Positions 8,242 to 16,846 of a stretch of DNA of 49,281 bases are shown here, piece by piece (within the stretch, counting starts at the first letter, position 1; every line of letters starts with the position of its first letter). The stretch is from NCBI GenBank assembly GCA_035433705.1, contig DAORVK010000019.1:1-49281 (forward strand), given 5' to 3'. This DNA comes from CADEFQ01 sp035433705 (GTDB lineage: Bacteria; Pseudomonadota; Gammaproteobacteria; Steroidobacterales; Steroidobacteraceae). A program made the translations under genes and the position numbers. A model generated the notes under the pieces. That model did not search any database. It was not told the origin of the DNA and saw only the letters and a program-made list of their open reading frames with translations.

Positions 8242-9540
8242 CTACTCTGACGGGGGTTTTCGCAACCGCGCGAGCGCCTCACCGATCCTCACCTCGAGGC
8301 CGCGCGGCACGGGTCGGTAGTATCGACGATCGGGCAAGCCATCGGGCAGGTATCGTTCGCCCGTGGCGAACGCGCCGGGCTCGTTGTGCGCGTAGCGATA
8401 ACCTTTGCCGTAGTCGAGATCCTTCATCAGGCGCGTCGGCGCATTGCGAAAGCGCAGCGGCACCTCGAGCGTGCCGAACTTCCCGACGTCCGCCATCGCT
8501 TCGCCCATGCCGACATACACGGCGTTGCTCTTCGGTGCGCAGGCGAGGTAGACGATCGCCGTCGCAATCGCGAGGTCCCCCTCGGGGCTGCCGAGGCGGT
8601 CGTACGTATCCCAGGCATCACGTGCGATCGTGATCGCGCGCGGATCAGCGAGTCCGATGTCCTCGACCGCCATGCGCAGCGCGCGGCGCGCGATATAGAG
8701 TGGATCGCAGCCACCGTCCAGCATGCGGCAGAGCCAGTAGAGCGCGGCATCCGGATCGGTGCCGCGCACGGCCTTGTGCAGCGCCGAGATCTGGTCGTAG
8801 AACTGTTCCCCACCCTTGTCGAAGCGGCGTCGACCGCCACTCGCCACCTCGCGTGCCGCGGCGAGGTTGATGCGGCCCTCCTCCGCGAGACTGGCCGCAA
8901 TCTCAAGCATATTGAGGCCCCGGCGCGCATCGCCGTCGGCAGCCTGGGAAAGCAGGTCGAGCGCGTCACTTTCGAGCGCGAGCCCTTCGCGGCCGAGACC
9001 CCTTTCGACGTCTGCCAGCGCGGCGCGCAGCAGCTGCGCGATCGCATCAGGCTGCAGGGGCTTCAGTACGTAAACCCGCGCCCGCGACAGCAGTGCGCTG
9101 ACCACTTCGAACGACGGGTTCTCGGTGGTCGCACCGATGAAAGTGAGCGTGCCGTCCTCGAGAAAGGGCAGGAAGGTGTCCTGCTGCGCCTTGTTGAAGC
9201 GATGGACCTCGTCGAGAAACAGCACCGTCGCGCGGCCCGAGAGCGCGCGCGTCGCCTTCGCCTGCTCGACCGCGGCGCGCACGTCCTTCACTCCTGCGAG
9301 CACCGCCGACAACGCAATGAAATCGGCGTCAGCGCGGCCCGCGATCAGGCGCGCAAGCGTGGTCTTGCCGGTGCCCGGTGGTCCCCAGAGGATGAGCGAA
9401 TGCAGTTGCCCGCCTTCGAGCGCCCTGCGCAGTGGCTTGCCCGTCCCCAGGAGATGCGCCTGGCCAACCACTTCGTCGACCGAACGCGGGCGCATGCGGT
9501 CCGCGAGGGGCCGCGCGTGATCGAAAGGCCTTGCCGTCAT
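8242..9540 (-). CDS. rarA: Replication-associated recombination protein A (AAA+ clamp-loader-like ATPase)
   Basis: A 432-residue AAA+ ATPase of the MgsA/RarA/WRNIP1 family, which acts at stalled replication forks. The Walker A motif GPPGTGKT is at residues 53-60 and Walker B is VLFLDEVHRF; the sensor segment FIGATTENPSFE and the C-terminal oligomerisation part (GCDPLYIARRALRMAVEDIG) are both characteristic. Length matches the family. The ATG at 9540 lies 6 nt after the vanZ-like stop, and serS starts 17 nt downstream. The lolA-rarA-serS neighbourhood is conserved in E. coli. Confidence 0.96.
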   Translation of the reverse strand: MTARPFDHARPLADRMRPRSVDEVVGQAHLLGTGKPLRRALEGGQLHSLILWGPPGTGKTTLARLIAGRADADFIALSAVLAGVKDVRAAVEQAKATRALSGRATVLFLDEVHRFNKAQQDTFLPFLEDGTLTFIGATTENPSFEVVSALLSRARVYVLKPLQPDAIAQLLRAALADVERGLGREGLALESDALDLLSQAADGDARRGLNMLEIAASLAEEGRINLAAAREVASGGRRRFDKGGEQFYDQISALHKAVRGTDPDAALYWLCRMLDGGCDPLYIARRALRMAVEDIGLADPRAITIARDAWDTYDRLGSPEGDLAIATAIVYLACAPKSNAVYVGMGEAMADVGKFGTLEVPLRFRNAPTRLMKDLDYGKGYRYAHNEPGAFATGERYLPDGLPDRRYYRPVPRGLEVRIGEALARLRKPPSE

Positions 9541-9546
9541 GGCGCG

Positions 9547-9945
9547 TCAGTCGGCCGTGGGCGCGGCCACGCCCAGGAGGCGCTCGACCCCGCGCATCCA
9601 TCCGCCGACGCCGAGGTGAGCCATGGCGACCCCGATGGCGATTCCGACGGCATTGGCGAGGACATCCCGCATGTCCGCGGTGCGCCCGACGCCCATCGCG
9701 CCCTGCGCGATCTCGACCGCGATACCGAGCGCCAGCAGCGCGAGAGCGAGCCGCAGATAGCGGTCGGGACGCAGCACACCGCCAAACCAGGCCGCGAGCG
9801 CGCAGTACGCGAAGGCATGTTCGAACTTGTCCCACAGCTGCACACGAGGGAGGTCAGCGGCCGGCAGCAGCGAGCTGACGACGATGGCGAGCGCCATCGC
9901 GATGCCGCCGGCGATCCACCAGGACCGGAAATGCAGCGCCTGCAT
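9547..9945 (-). CDS. VanZ-family membrane protein
   Basis: A 132-residue protein with four hydrophobic segments and the VanZ-type signature LWDKFEHAFAYCALAAWF near residue 36, followed by DMRDVLANAVGIAIG. VanZ-like proteins are small membrane proteins of mostly unknown function; the founding member affects teicoplanin resistance. The ATG at 9945 is 5 nt after the lolA stop; a TTG at 9954 would overlap that stop by 4 nt and add three residues, and neither has a strong ribosome-binding site. It is inserted between lolA and rarA, which are adjacent in E. coli. Confidence 0.8.
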   Translation of the reverse strand: MQALHFRSWWIAGGIAMALAIVVSSLLPAADLPRVQLWDKFEHAFAYCALAAWFGGVLRPDRYLRLALALLALGIAVEIAQGAMGVGRTADMRDVLANAVGIAIGVAMAHLGVGGWMRGVERLLGVAAPTAD

Positions 9946-9950
9946 GCGTC

Positions 9951-10595
9951 TCAAGGCCGCGGCGTGCCGATCACGTCGACGCCCGGCGGCGGGGTGAAGT
10001 GCAGCTCCGCGGCGTTCACCGCCCCGTTACGCACTGCCTTGCCGAAAATCAGCGTTGCGGTCTGGCCGAGCTTGTCGTGCAGAACCATGCGCTTGAGCGC
10101 ACCCGCTGCGAAACCGAGCCTGGCGTCGCGAAAATCCGCGTCGTCGGCACGCGGGGTGACCTGCACCCAGTCGAGGCCAGCGGCGCGCGGCAGCGCCTGC
10201 ACGTCGAAGGCCACGCGGATATCCCCAGTGCCCGACAGGAGCATCGCAGGCGTTGCCGTGAGCGTGACGTCGGCAGGCTTGACGGTGACCTGCTCGAGAT
10301 CCCGATCGTAGAACCAGAGGTTGCGGCCGTCGGCCACCAGCAATTGACTGCCTTCAGCCCCCGCGGGCCGCACTTCCCAGCGGAAGCGTCCCGGCCGATC
10401 AACGACGAGGCTGCCGACGCCTTCCTGCACCGTGGCGCCCCGCGCATCGACCACGCGCTGCGAGAACTCGGCGCGCAAGGTCTTGAGCCCCTCGAGGAAG
10501 CGATCGAGCGCGGTGGCCGGCGCGGGCGCCGCCGCGAGTTGTGTCACGCCAAGCGCGAGCACGACACCCACGCAAAACTGGAACGCGACCCGCAT
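9951..10595 (-). CDS. lolA: Outer-membrane lipoprotein carrier protein LolA
   Basis: A 214-residue periplasmic chaperone that takes lipoproteins from LolCDE to LolB. A Sec signal peptide (MRVAFQFCVGVVLALGVTQ, cleavage after LAAA) is followed by the LolA core, with RPGRFRWEV and GRNLWFYDRDLEQVTV as the clearest family blocks. Length is typical. The ATG shares one base with the ftsK stop (TGATG), so translation is coupled. The ftsK-lolA pair is conserved in gammaproteobacteria. Confidence 0.95.
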   Translation of the reverse strand: MRVAFQFCVGVVLALGVTQLAAAPAPATALDRFLEGLKTLRAEFSQRVVDARGATVQEGVGSLVVDRPGRFRWEVRPAGAEGSQLLVADGRNLWFYDRDLEQVTVKPADVTLTATPAMLLSGTGDIRVAFDVQALPRAAGLDWVQVTPRADDADFRDARLGFAAGALKRMVLHDKLGQTATLIFGKAVRNGAVNAAELHFTPPPGVDVIGTPRP

Positions 10596-12916
10596 CAGCC
10601 CTCCGGAGGTGCAGGCGCAAGCACTTCGCGCGCACCGTTCGATTGCAGCGGCCCGACAATGCCCGCCGACTCCATCGCTTCGAGGAGCCGCGCGGCGCGG
10701 TTGTAGCCGATCTTGAGGCGTCGCTGCACGTAGGAGATCGACGGCTTTCTTTCGGTGGTGACGATCTTCACCGCCTCGTCGTAAAGCGGATCGGCCTCGG
10801 CATCCGCCGTGCCGCCGCCCTCTCCCTCACCCTCCTCACCCGGCATGCCGGGAATCGGCGAGCTCGGACCCGAGAGCACTTCATCGACATACACCGGCGG
10901 CGCGCTCTTCTTGAGCGCTTCGACCACGCGCTGCACCTCCTGGTCGGAAACAAATGCGCCGTGGACGCGGTTCGGCAAGGCTGTGCCGGAGGGCAGGTAC
11001 AGCATGTCGCCATGGCCCAGCAGCGACTCGGCGCCGCTCTGATCGAGGATCGTGCGCGAATCGACCTTGGCCGACACCTGGAAGGCGATGCGGCAGGGAA
11101 TGTTCGCCTTGATGAGACCGGTGATCACGTCCACCGAGGGCCGCTGGGTCGCGAGCACGAGATGGATGCCCGAGGCGCGTGCCTTCTGCGCGAGCCGCGT
11201 GATCAGCTCCTCGACCTTCTTGCCGACGATCAGCATCAGGTCCGCAAGCTCGTCGATGATGACAACAATGTAGGGCAGCGGCGCGAGATCCTGGATCTGC
11301 GACTGGTCGATCGTCGGGTCGTTCGCCGCCTTCGCGAGCATCACGGGGTCGCGGATCGGCTTGCCGGCATCGATCGCTTCCTTCACGCGCTTGTTGAAGC
11401 CGGCGATGTTGCGCACCCCGAGCGCCGCCATCAGCTGGTAGCGGCGCTCCATCTCCGCGACCGACCAGCGCAGCGCATTCGCCGCCTGCTTCATGTCGGT
11501 GACGACCGGTGCGAGCAGGTGCGGGATGCCCTCGTACACCGACAACTCGAGCATCTTCGGGTCGATCATCACAAGGCGCACGTGCTCGGCAGTCGCCTTG
11601 TAGAGGAGTGACAGCACCATCGCGTTGATCGCGACCGATTTGCCCGAACCGGTCGTGCCCGCTATCAGGAGATGCGGCATGCGCGCCAGATCCGCCACGA
11701 TCGGCTGGCCGCCGATGTCCTTGCCGAGCGCCAGCGTGAGCGGCGAGCCGAGCTCGTCGTAGGCCTTCGACTTGATGATCTCGCCCAGCGTGACGAGCTC
11801 GCGCTTCTCGTTCGGAATCTCGAGCCCCATGACCGACTTGCCGGGAATCACTTCGACCACGCGGACGCTGATGGCCGAGAGCGCCCGCGCGAGATCTTTC
11901 GCGAGACTCGAAATCTGGCTCACCTTGACGCCTGGTGCCGGTCGCAGCTCGAAGCGCGTGACCACCGGCCCCGGCTGCACGGCAACGACTTCGACCTCGA
12001 CGCCGAAATCCTTGAGCTTCAGCTCGACGAGCCGCGACATTGCCTCGAGCGCCTCCGGCGAATACGACTCGGCATGTTGCGGCGGATCGTCGAGCAGCTT
12101 GAGCGGTGGCAGCTCGCTCGACTTGGCCGTCTCGAAGAGTGGCACCTGGCGCTCCTTCTCGACCCGCTCGCTCTTCTCGACGCGGGGCGCCGGCTGCTCG
12201 ATGCGCGGTTTCACGCGCAGCGCGGCCTTCTTCTGGTCCGTCTCGACCGTCTCCTTGCGCGCCTGCTTGCGCTCGCGACCCTCGGCCGCATCACGCGCCG
12301 CGAGACTGCGCGCGCGGATCCAGCCGATCGCGCCCCAGGCAGCCGCGCCGACGCGGTCCATGATCGTGAACCACGAGACCCCGAAGGCAAGCGACACGCC
12401 GGCCATGAACGCCGCGAGCAGCGCGAGCGTCGCGCCGAGGAAGCCGAGCGCCGCACCCAGCCCGCCGCCGACGAGGCTGCCGATGACGCCGCCCGCTGTT
12501 TGCGGCAACGAGCGCGGCGCCCAATGCAGTGTCGCGAGAGCGCAGCTCGTCACGAGCACGAGCAACAAGCCACAGGCGCGCACGATCGTGTTGGCCCGCG
12601 AGCGCGGCTCCTCGTCGCGCGGCACCCGATGCAGCGCGACCGCCGCCGAACCGAGCATGAGCGGAAAGAGAAAGGCCGGCCGCCCGAAGAGGAAAAAGAG
12701 CACATCGGCAAGCCAGGCGCCGAAGGGACCGATACGGTTCTGCACGGTGCCGGAGCCCGTAAAAGAGAAGCCGGGATCGCCCGGGCTGTAGGTCGCGAGC
12801 GCGGTGAGCAGCACGAGCGCAATGGCCGCGATCGTGATCACCGCGCTTTCGCGCAGACCACGGGAAACGGCGGCGGTGAAACGCGCAGGCTGGCGGGTAG
12901 AACGAGCGTCGGCCAA
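10595..12916 (-). CDS. ftsK: DNA translocase FtsK
   Basis: A 773-residue septal DNA pump that clears chromosome termini and activates XerCD at dif. Membrane segments lie at about residues 25-42, 70-95, 112-130 and 145-180. After a charged linker (205-275), the motor domain carries Walker A GTTGSGKS at 420-427 and Walker B VVIIDELADL. The C-terminal gamma winged-helix that reads KOPS sites is present (KPSISYVQRRLKIGYNRAA). The linker is short compared with E. coli FtsK, as in many bacteria. The start is a TTG at 12916; the only upstream in-frame alternatives are non-standard codons before a stop. A promoter candidate lies at 12955-12983. Confidence 0.96.
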   Translation of the reverse strand: MADARSTRQPARFTAAVSRGLRESAVITIAAIALVLLTALATYSPGDPGFSFTGSGTVQNRIGPFGAWLADVLFFLFGRPAFLFPLMLGSAAVALHRVPRDEEPRSRANTIVRACGLLLVLVTSCALATLHWAPRSLPQTAGGVIGSLVGGGLGAALGFLGATLALLAAFMAGVSLAFGVSWFTIMDRVGAAAWGAIGWIRARSLAARDAAEGRERKQARKETVETDQKKAALRVKPRIEQPAPRVEKSERVEKERQVPLFETAKSSELPPLKLLDDPPQHAESYSPEALEAMSRLVELKLKDFGVEVEVVAVQPGPVVTRFELRPAPGVKVSQISSLAKDLARALSAISVRVVEVIPGKSVMGLEIPNEKRELVTLGEIIKSKAYDELGSPLTLALGKDIGGQPIVADLARMPHLLIAGTTGSGKSVAINAMVLSLLYKATAEHVRLVMIDPKMLELSVYEGIPHLLAPVVTDMKQAANALRWSVAEMERRYQLMAALGVRNIAGFNKRVKEAIDAGKPIRDPVMLAKAANDPTIDQSQIQDLAPLPYIVVIIDELADLMLIVGKKVEELITRLAQKARASGIHLVLATQRPSVDVITGLIKANIPCRIAFQVSAKVDSRTILDQSGAESLLGHGDMLYLPSGTALPNRVHGAFVSDQEVQRVVEALKKSAPPVYVDEVLSGPSSPIPGMPGEEGEGEGGGTADAEADPLYDEAVKIVTTERKPSISYVQRRLKIGYNRAARLLEAMESAGIVGPLQSNGAREVLAPAPPEG

Positions 12917-12954
12917 ATCAAGAATCTCGATGAATATCTAGTTACAATCGGTTG

Positions 12955-12983
12955 ATTTTAAATGGAAGATCGGCGATCCGCAA
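12955..12983 (-). promoter_or_regulatory. Putative promoter of the ftsK operon
   Basis: On the minus strand TTGCGG (12983-12978) is separated by 17 nt from TAAAAT (12960-12955), about 39 nt upstream of the ftsK TTG. The -35 overlaps a small palindrome ATCCGC-N3-GCGGAT (12976-12990) in the middle of the divergent ftsK/trxB gap. No convincing promoter for trxB was found on the plus strand in the same gap. Confidence 0.4.
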
Positions 12984-13043
12984 CGCGGATACTGTACACT
13001 CCGCTGCCCACTGGAACGGCGCACATCGCCACGCAAATTATAC

Positions 13044-14009
13044 ATGACGACCCCAACGCATCGCCGCCTGATCATCCTGGGTTCCGGACCCGCCGGCTAC
13101 AGCGCCGCCGTCTACGCCGCACGCGCCAACCGCCAACCGATGCTGATCACCGGCCTCGAGCAGGGCGGCCAGTTGATGACGACGACCGATGTCGACAACT
13201 GGCCCGGCGACGCCGAGGGGCTGCAAGGCCCCGCGCTGATGGAACGCATGCGTGCGCACGCGGAGCGCTTCGCCACGGAGACCGTGAACGATCACATCCA
13301 GACCGTCGACCTTTCGCGGCGCCCGTTTCTGCTCACGGGCGAGCGCGGCGGCTACACCTGCGACGCGCTCGTCATCGCCACCGGAGCCTCGGCACGCTAC
13401 CTCGGCCTGCCCTCCGAAGAGACGTTCCGTGGCCGCGGCGTCTCGGCCTGCGCAACCTGCGACGGCTTTTTCTTCCGCGGCCACCGCGTGGCAGTGGTCG
13501 GCGGCGGCAACACGGCCGTCGAGGAAGCGCTCTATCTTGCGAACCTTGCCTCGCACGTGACGCTCGTACATCGGCGCGACAAGCTGCGCGCGGAGAAGAT
13601 CCTGCAGGAGCGGCTGTTTGAGCGCGAGCGCGCGGGCAAAGTCGAGATCATCTGGGATCACGAGGTGCGGGAGATCCTCGGCGACGCGCAGGGCGTCAAT
13701 GGCGTGCAGATCGCCGCGATCCGGGGCGGCGCGACACGTCGCCTCGATGTCACCGGCACTTTCATTGCAATCGGCCACACACCGAATACGGCGATCTTTG
13801 CGGGCCAGCTTGAGATGGCAGGCGGCTATATCCGCGTGCAGGGCGGCGCGCACGGCAACGCGACCGCCACGAGCGTCGAGGGTGTGTTCGCTGCCGGCGA
13901 CGTCGCCGACCCGGTGTACCGCCAGGCGATCACTTCGGCGGGCTCGGGCTGCATGGCTGCGCTCGACGCCGACAAATACCTCGAACGCTTCGACACGCCG
14001 GGCGGCTGA
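13044..14009 (+). CDS. trxB: Thioredoxin-disulfide reductase
   Basis: A 321-residue FAD enzyme that reduces thioredoxin with NADPH. The FAD-binding GSGPAGYSAAVYAAR motif is at residues 13-27, the redox-active CATC at 136-139, the NADPH-binding VVGGGNTAVEEALYL next, and the FAD-contact motif VFAAGDVADPVYRQAITSAG near the C terminus. Length matches low-molecular-weight TrxR. It is divergent from ftsK. E. coli has lrp between these two genes; here the gap is only 127 bp and empty of genes. The next gene starts 8 nt after the trxB stop. Confidence 0.97.
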   Translation: MTTPTHRRLIILGSGPAGYSAAVYAARANRQPMLITGLEQGGQLMTTTDVDNWPGDAEGLQGPALMERMRAHAERFATETVNDHIQTVDLSRRPFLLTGERGGYTCDALVIATGASARYLGLPSEETFRGRGVSACATCDGFFFRGHRVAVVGGGNTAVEEALYLANLASHVTLVHRRDKLRAEKILQERLFERERAGKVEIIWDHEVREILGDAQGVNGVQIAAIRGGATRRLDVTGTFIAIGHTPNTAIFAGQLEMAGGYIRVQGGAHGNATATSVEGVFAAGDVADPVYRQAITSAGSGCMAALDADKYLERFDTPGG

Positions 14010-14017
14010 ACGGAGCA

Positions 14018-15157
14018 ATGGAGAGCCGGGTCGCCGCGAGCCTCGCAACACTCACGGCGTGCGAGTGGGACGCACTGGTGCCGGACGGCGCGCTGTTCCT
14101 GCGTCACGCTTTCCTCGCGGGTCTCGAGCAATCGGGCTGCATCGCTGCAGAAACGGGCTGGGAAAGCGCGCATGTGCTGCTCACCGATGCACAGGGCCTC
14201 GCGGCGGCCGCGCCCGCGTACCTCAAGACCCACTCCTACGGCGAGTTCGTGTTCGACTTCTCGTGGGCGCAGGCCTACGCACGCGCGGGGCTCGAGTACT
14301 ATCCCAAGCTCGTCGTCGCAGTGCCGTTCACACCGGCCACAGGCCCGCGTCTGCTCGTGCGACCCGGCCTCGACCCCGTCACCCTCAAGCGCCGCCTGCT
14401 TGTCCGACTCGCTGCGCTGGCAAGAGAGCGAGGCGCCTCCTCGGCGCACGTCCTTTTTCCCGATGACGCCGACACTGCAGCGCTCGACGAGGCAGGCTGG
14501 CTCGGCCGGCGCGACTGCCAGTTCCACTGGCACAACCGGGGCTACACCTCCTTCGATCACTATCTCGCGAGCTTCACCGCCGACAAGCGCAAGAAGGCCC
14601 GACGCGAACGCCGGCGTGTTGCCGAGATGGGCATCGGGTTCGAAACCTGGACGGGTGAGCAGCTTGCCGACGAGCGGCTCGACACGGTCTATGCGCTCCA
14701 TCGCGACACCTTCCTGCGGCACGGCCACGAGCCCTATCTGACGCGCGCATTCTTTGCCCACGCGGCGCGTACTTTCGGGCAGGCCTTCATCGTGAAAGCC
14801 GCTCTCTGGCGCGGAGCACTCGTCGCCTGCGCGATCTTCTTCCGGTCCGCGGATACACTTTACGGCCGCTACTGGGGTGCCGCGGCCGACTTTCACAGCC
14901 TGCACTTCGAGACCTGCTATCACCAGGGCATCGAGTACTGCATCGAGGCGGGACTCGCACGCTTCGAGCCGGGCACGCAGGGCGAACACAAGGTCGCGCG
15001 CGGCTTCGAACCGGCGCAGACCCGCTCTGCGCACCTGATTCTGGATGAGCGCTTTCGTGCGGCGATTGGTGCGTACCTCGCCCGCGAAGGTCGCTCGGTC
15101 GATGCGTACGCCGAGGCCGTTCGGGCGCATGTACCGTTCCGGGACGCCCGCCGATGA
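14018..15157 (+). CDS. FemAB/GNAT-like protein (DUF482, peptidogalycan biosynthesis family)
   Basis: A 379-residue protein of the DUF482 family, with a GNAT-like fold related to FemAB aminoacyl transferases. Family blocks visible are YLKTHSYGEFVFDFSWAQAY (about residues 68-87), FHWHNRGYTSFDHYLASF near 170, and YWGAAADFHSLHFETCYHQG followed by a GTQGEHKVARGF motif near 325. No biochemical role is established for the family; the pairing with aat, itself a GNAT-like aminoacyl transferase, recurs in proteobacteria. The start at 14018 is 8 nt after trxB and the stop overlaps aat by 4 nt (ATGA). It occupies the place held by cydCD in E. coli. Confidence 0.8.
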   Translation: MESRVAASLATLTACEWDALVPDGALFLRHAFLAGLEQSGCIAAETGWESAHVLLTDAQGLAAAAPAYLKTHSYGEFVFDFSWAQAYARAGLEYYPKLVVAVPFTPATGPRLLVRPGLDPVTLKRRLLVRLAALARERGASSAHVLFPDDADTAALDEAGWLGRRDCQFHWHNRGYTSFDHYLASFTADKRKKARRERRRVAEMGIGFETWTGEQLADERLDTVYALHRDTFLRHGHEPYLTRAFFAHAARTFGQAFIVKAALWRGALVACAIFFRSADTLYGRYWGAAADFHSLHFETCYHQGIEYCIEAGLARFEPGTQGEHKVARGFEPAQTRSAHLILDERFRAAIGAYLAREGRSVDAYAEAVRAHVPFRDARR

Positions 15158-15843
15158 AGCGCATCACCTGGCTGTCTTCGGCGGATGCGCCCGACTGGTT
15201 TCCGGACCCGGAAAGCGCGCTCGATGAGCCGCCCGGCCTTCTCGCCGCCGGCGGCGACCTCACCCCGCAGCGCCTGCTCGCGGCCTACCGCCGCGGCATT
15301 TTCCCGTGGTATTCACCCGGCCAGCCAGTGCTCTGGTGGTCACCCGATCCTCGCGAGGTGCTCTTCCCCGCGGAGTTCCGTCGCAGCCGAAGCCTGGACA
15401 AAGCGATGCGAAATCGAGGGGTTACCGTCACTTTCGACTGTGATTTCGCGGCAGTGGTCGATGCCTGCGCCGCGCCTCGCGATACGGCAGGCGGCACGTG
15501 GATCACACCCGAGATGCGCGCGGCCTATGTCGCGCTGCACGCGCTTGAGCTCGCGCACAGCGTTGAAGCGAGGCGCGATGGCGAGCTGATCGGCGGCCTC
15601 TACGGCGTTGCGCTCGGCGGAATCTTCTTCGGTGAGTCGATGTTCGCGCGCGCGCGCGACGCCTCGAAGATCGCGCTCGCAGTGCTGGTCGAGAACTGCG
15701 CGGCGCGCGACATCCACCTGATCGACTGCCAGCTTGCGTCCGCGCATCTGCGCAGTCTGGGCAGCCGCCCCGTGCCGCGACGGGAATTTTCGGCCTGCCT
15801 TGCCCGGTTTGGCACCACCGAGAGGCCGAAACACTGGACCTGA
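15154..15843 (+). CDS. aat: Leucyl/phenylalanyl-tRNA--protein transferase
   Basis: A 229-residue cytosolic enzyme that adds Leu or Phe to proteins with N-terminal Arg or Lys, making them N-degron substrates for ClpS-ClpAP. The family blocks are FPDPESALDEPPGLLAAGGD near the N terminus, RRGIFPWYSPGQPVLWWSPD, and GGLYGVALGGIFFGESMF. Length is normal. The ATG overlaps the preceding stop by four bases. clpS and clpA, the machinery that reads its products, lie 4 kb away in the same block, as in E. coli. Confidence 0.96.
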   Translation: MKRITWLSSADAPDWFPDPESALDEPPGLLAAGGDLTPQRLLAAYRRGIFPWYSPGQPVLWWSPDPREVLFPAEFRRSRSLDKAMRNRGVTVTFDCDFAAVVDACAAPRDTAGGTWITPEMRAAYVALHALELAHSVEARRDGELIGGLYGVALGGIFFGESMFARARDASKIALAVLVENCAARDIHLIDCQLASAHLRSLGSRPVPRREFSACLARFGTTERPKHWT

Positions 15844-15890
15844 GGGGCCTCTTTATGCAGAATCCGCGCGCCCTTGTCACCGGAACACGC

Positions 15891-16109
<219 letters not shown>

Positions 16110-16606
16110 CCGCCCGCGACGCAGGGGCCACGGCATCCCGCAGTGGCCGCGACTTGCCCATCGCTTCGAACTCGTTGGGCGGCGCACGCGTAACGGGGGA
16201 TATCGTTGCCTCTGCCCCACTCGTAGCCCGCTCTTCGCCGATTCACCGGATAGGCGAGCCCATGTCATCACCTGCGCGGGTCGCTCCACGCAAAATCAGT
16301 GGCTCACCCTCGCGCCACCCCACGAATCCGCGAAGAGCGGATGACCAGCACCAAGCTCTCCAGGAATACTTGTTTCATTCAATGCGCCAGCAGGCTGGAC
16401 GCCTAGGCAGCCACGACGTTGAACTTGTTCTGTCAACATACAATTCACTTGCCCCCCTACACAAATATGCTAGAAGCGTTGGCAGACGGATTGACAACGG
16501 GAGTCAGGCGCGGGTCGATCCAAAGAGTGCTCGCAGATGCAAGCTTGCGGTCGATGCCTGTCAGCCGGCGTCTTCTTGTATCAACTAAGTAATTACTGGG
16601 GGCTAT
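16110..16606. other. Gene-free interval after infA
   Basis: About 500 bp without a gene that can be defended. The first part holds a hairpin GGCCAC-N11-GTGGCC (16126-16148) just after infA, not followed by a T run, so at most a weak terminator. The second part (about 16360-16600) has more A and T than the flanking genes. A 41-codon frame at 16467-16592 begins MLEALADGLTTGVRR but has no ribosome-binding site. E. coli has tRNA-Ser (serW) in this position; no tRNA is seen here. Confidence 0.5.
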
Positions 16607-16844
16607 ATGCGAAAGCTGCGCTTGTTGCCTCTCTCGTCGCATGGCTCAAGGGCTGTGCTCATGCTCATGTTCGCGTCCGCACCAGTATCTGCGGTCACGT
16701 ACACCGGCGTACTGATAGCATCTGTGTGGGTGATGCTGGCGACGCGTTGCTCAGCTGCTGGACACGATACCAATTGATCCCGTGTTCCATGCGTTGATTG
16801 AAAGCGACATCGTGCAATTTCGTGACACGGACTGGCGAGTTTGA
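16607..16844 (+). pseudogene. Probable decayed gene for a small exported protein
   Basis: An ATG at 16607, 4 nt after a GGGGG box, opens a frame with a convincing Sec signal (basic MRKLRLLP, hydrophobic AVLMLMFASA, cleavage site PVSA) and then VTYTGVLIAS before running into a stop at 16775. A second frame carries VGDAGDALLS from about 16726, and a third carries LLDTIPIDPVFHALIESD and VQFRDTDWRV before a TGA at 16842-16844. That third-frame stop lies 2 nt before the start of the next gene, as expected for a real former gene end. The simplest reading is one short exported protein broken by two frameshifts. The product is unrecognised. A short intact 56-residue peptide (16607-16777) is the alternative. 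Confidence 0.35.
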
Positions 16845-16846
16845 CG

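Noticed and set aside
8386..10311. 641-codon open frame antisense to rarA, vanZ and lolA
   Set aside because: Spans three real genes on the other strand and has no recognisable domain.
16228..16340. 11-bp inverted repeat CCGCTCTTCGC / GCGAAGAGCGG with a 91-bp loop after infA
   Set aside because: Loop too long for a terminator and no gene or transposase nearby; arms of this size occur by chance in GC-rich DNA.
16467..16592. 41-codon frame MLEALADGLTTG...
   Set aside because: No ribosome-binding site, no family match by eye, too short to defend.
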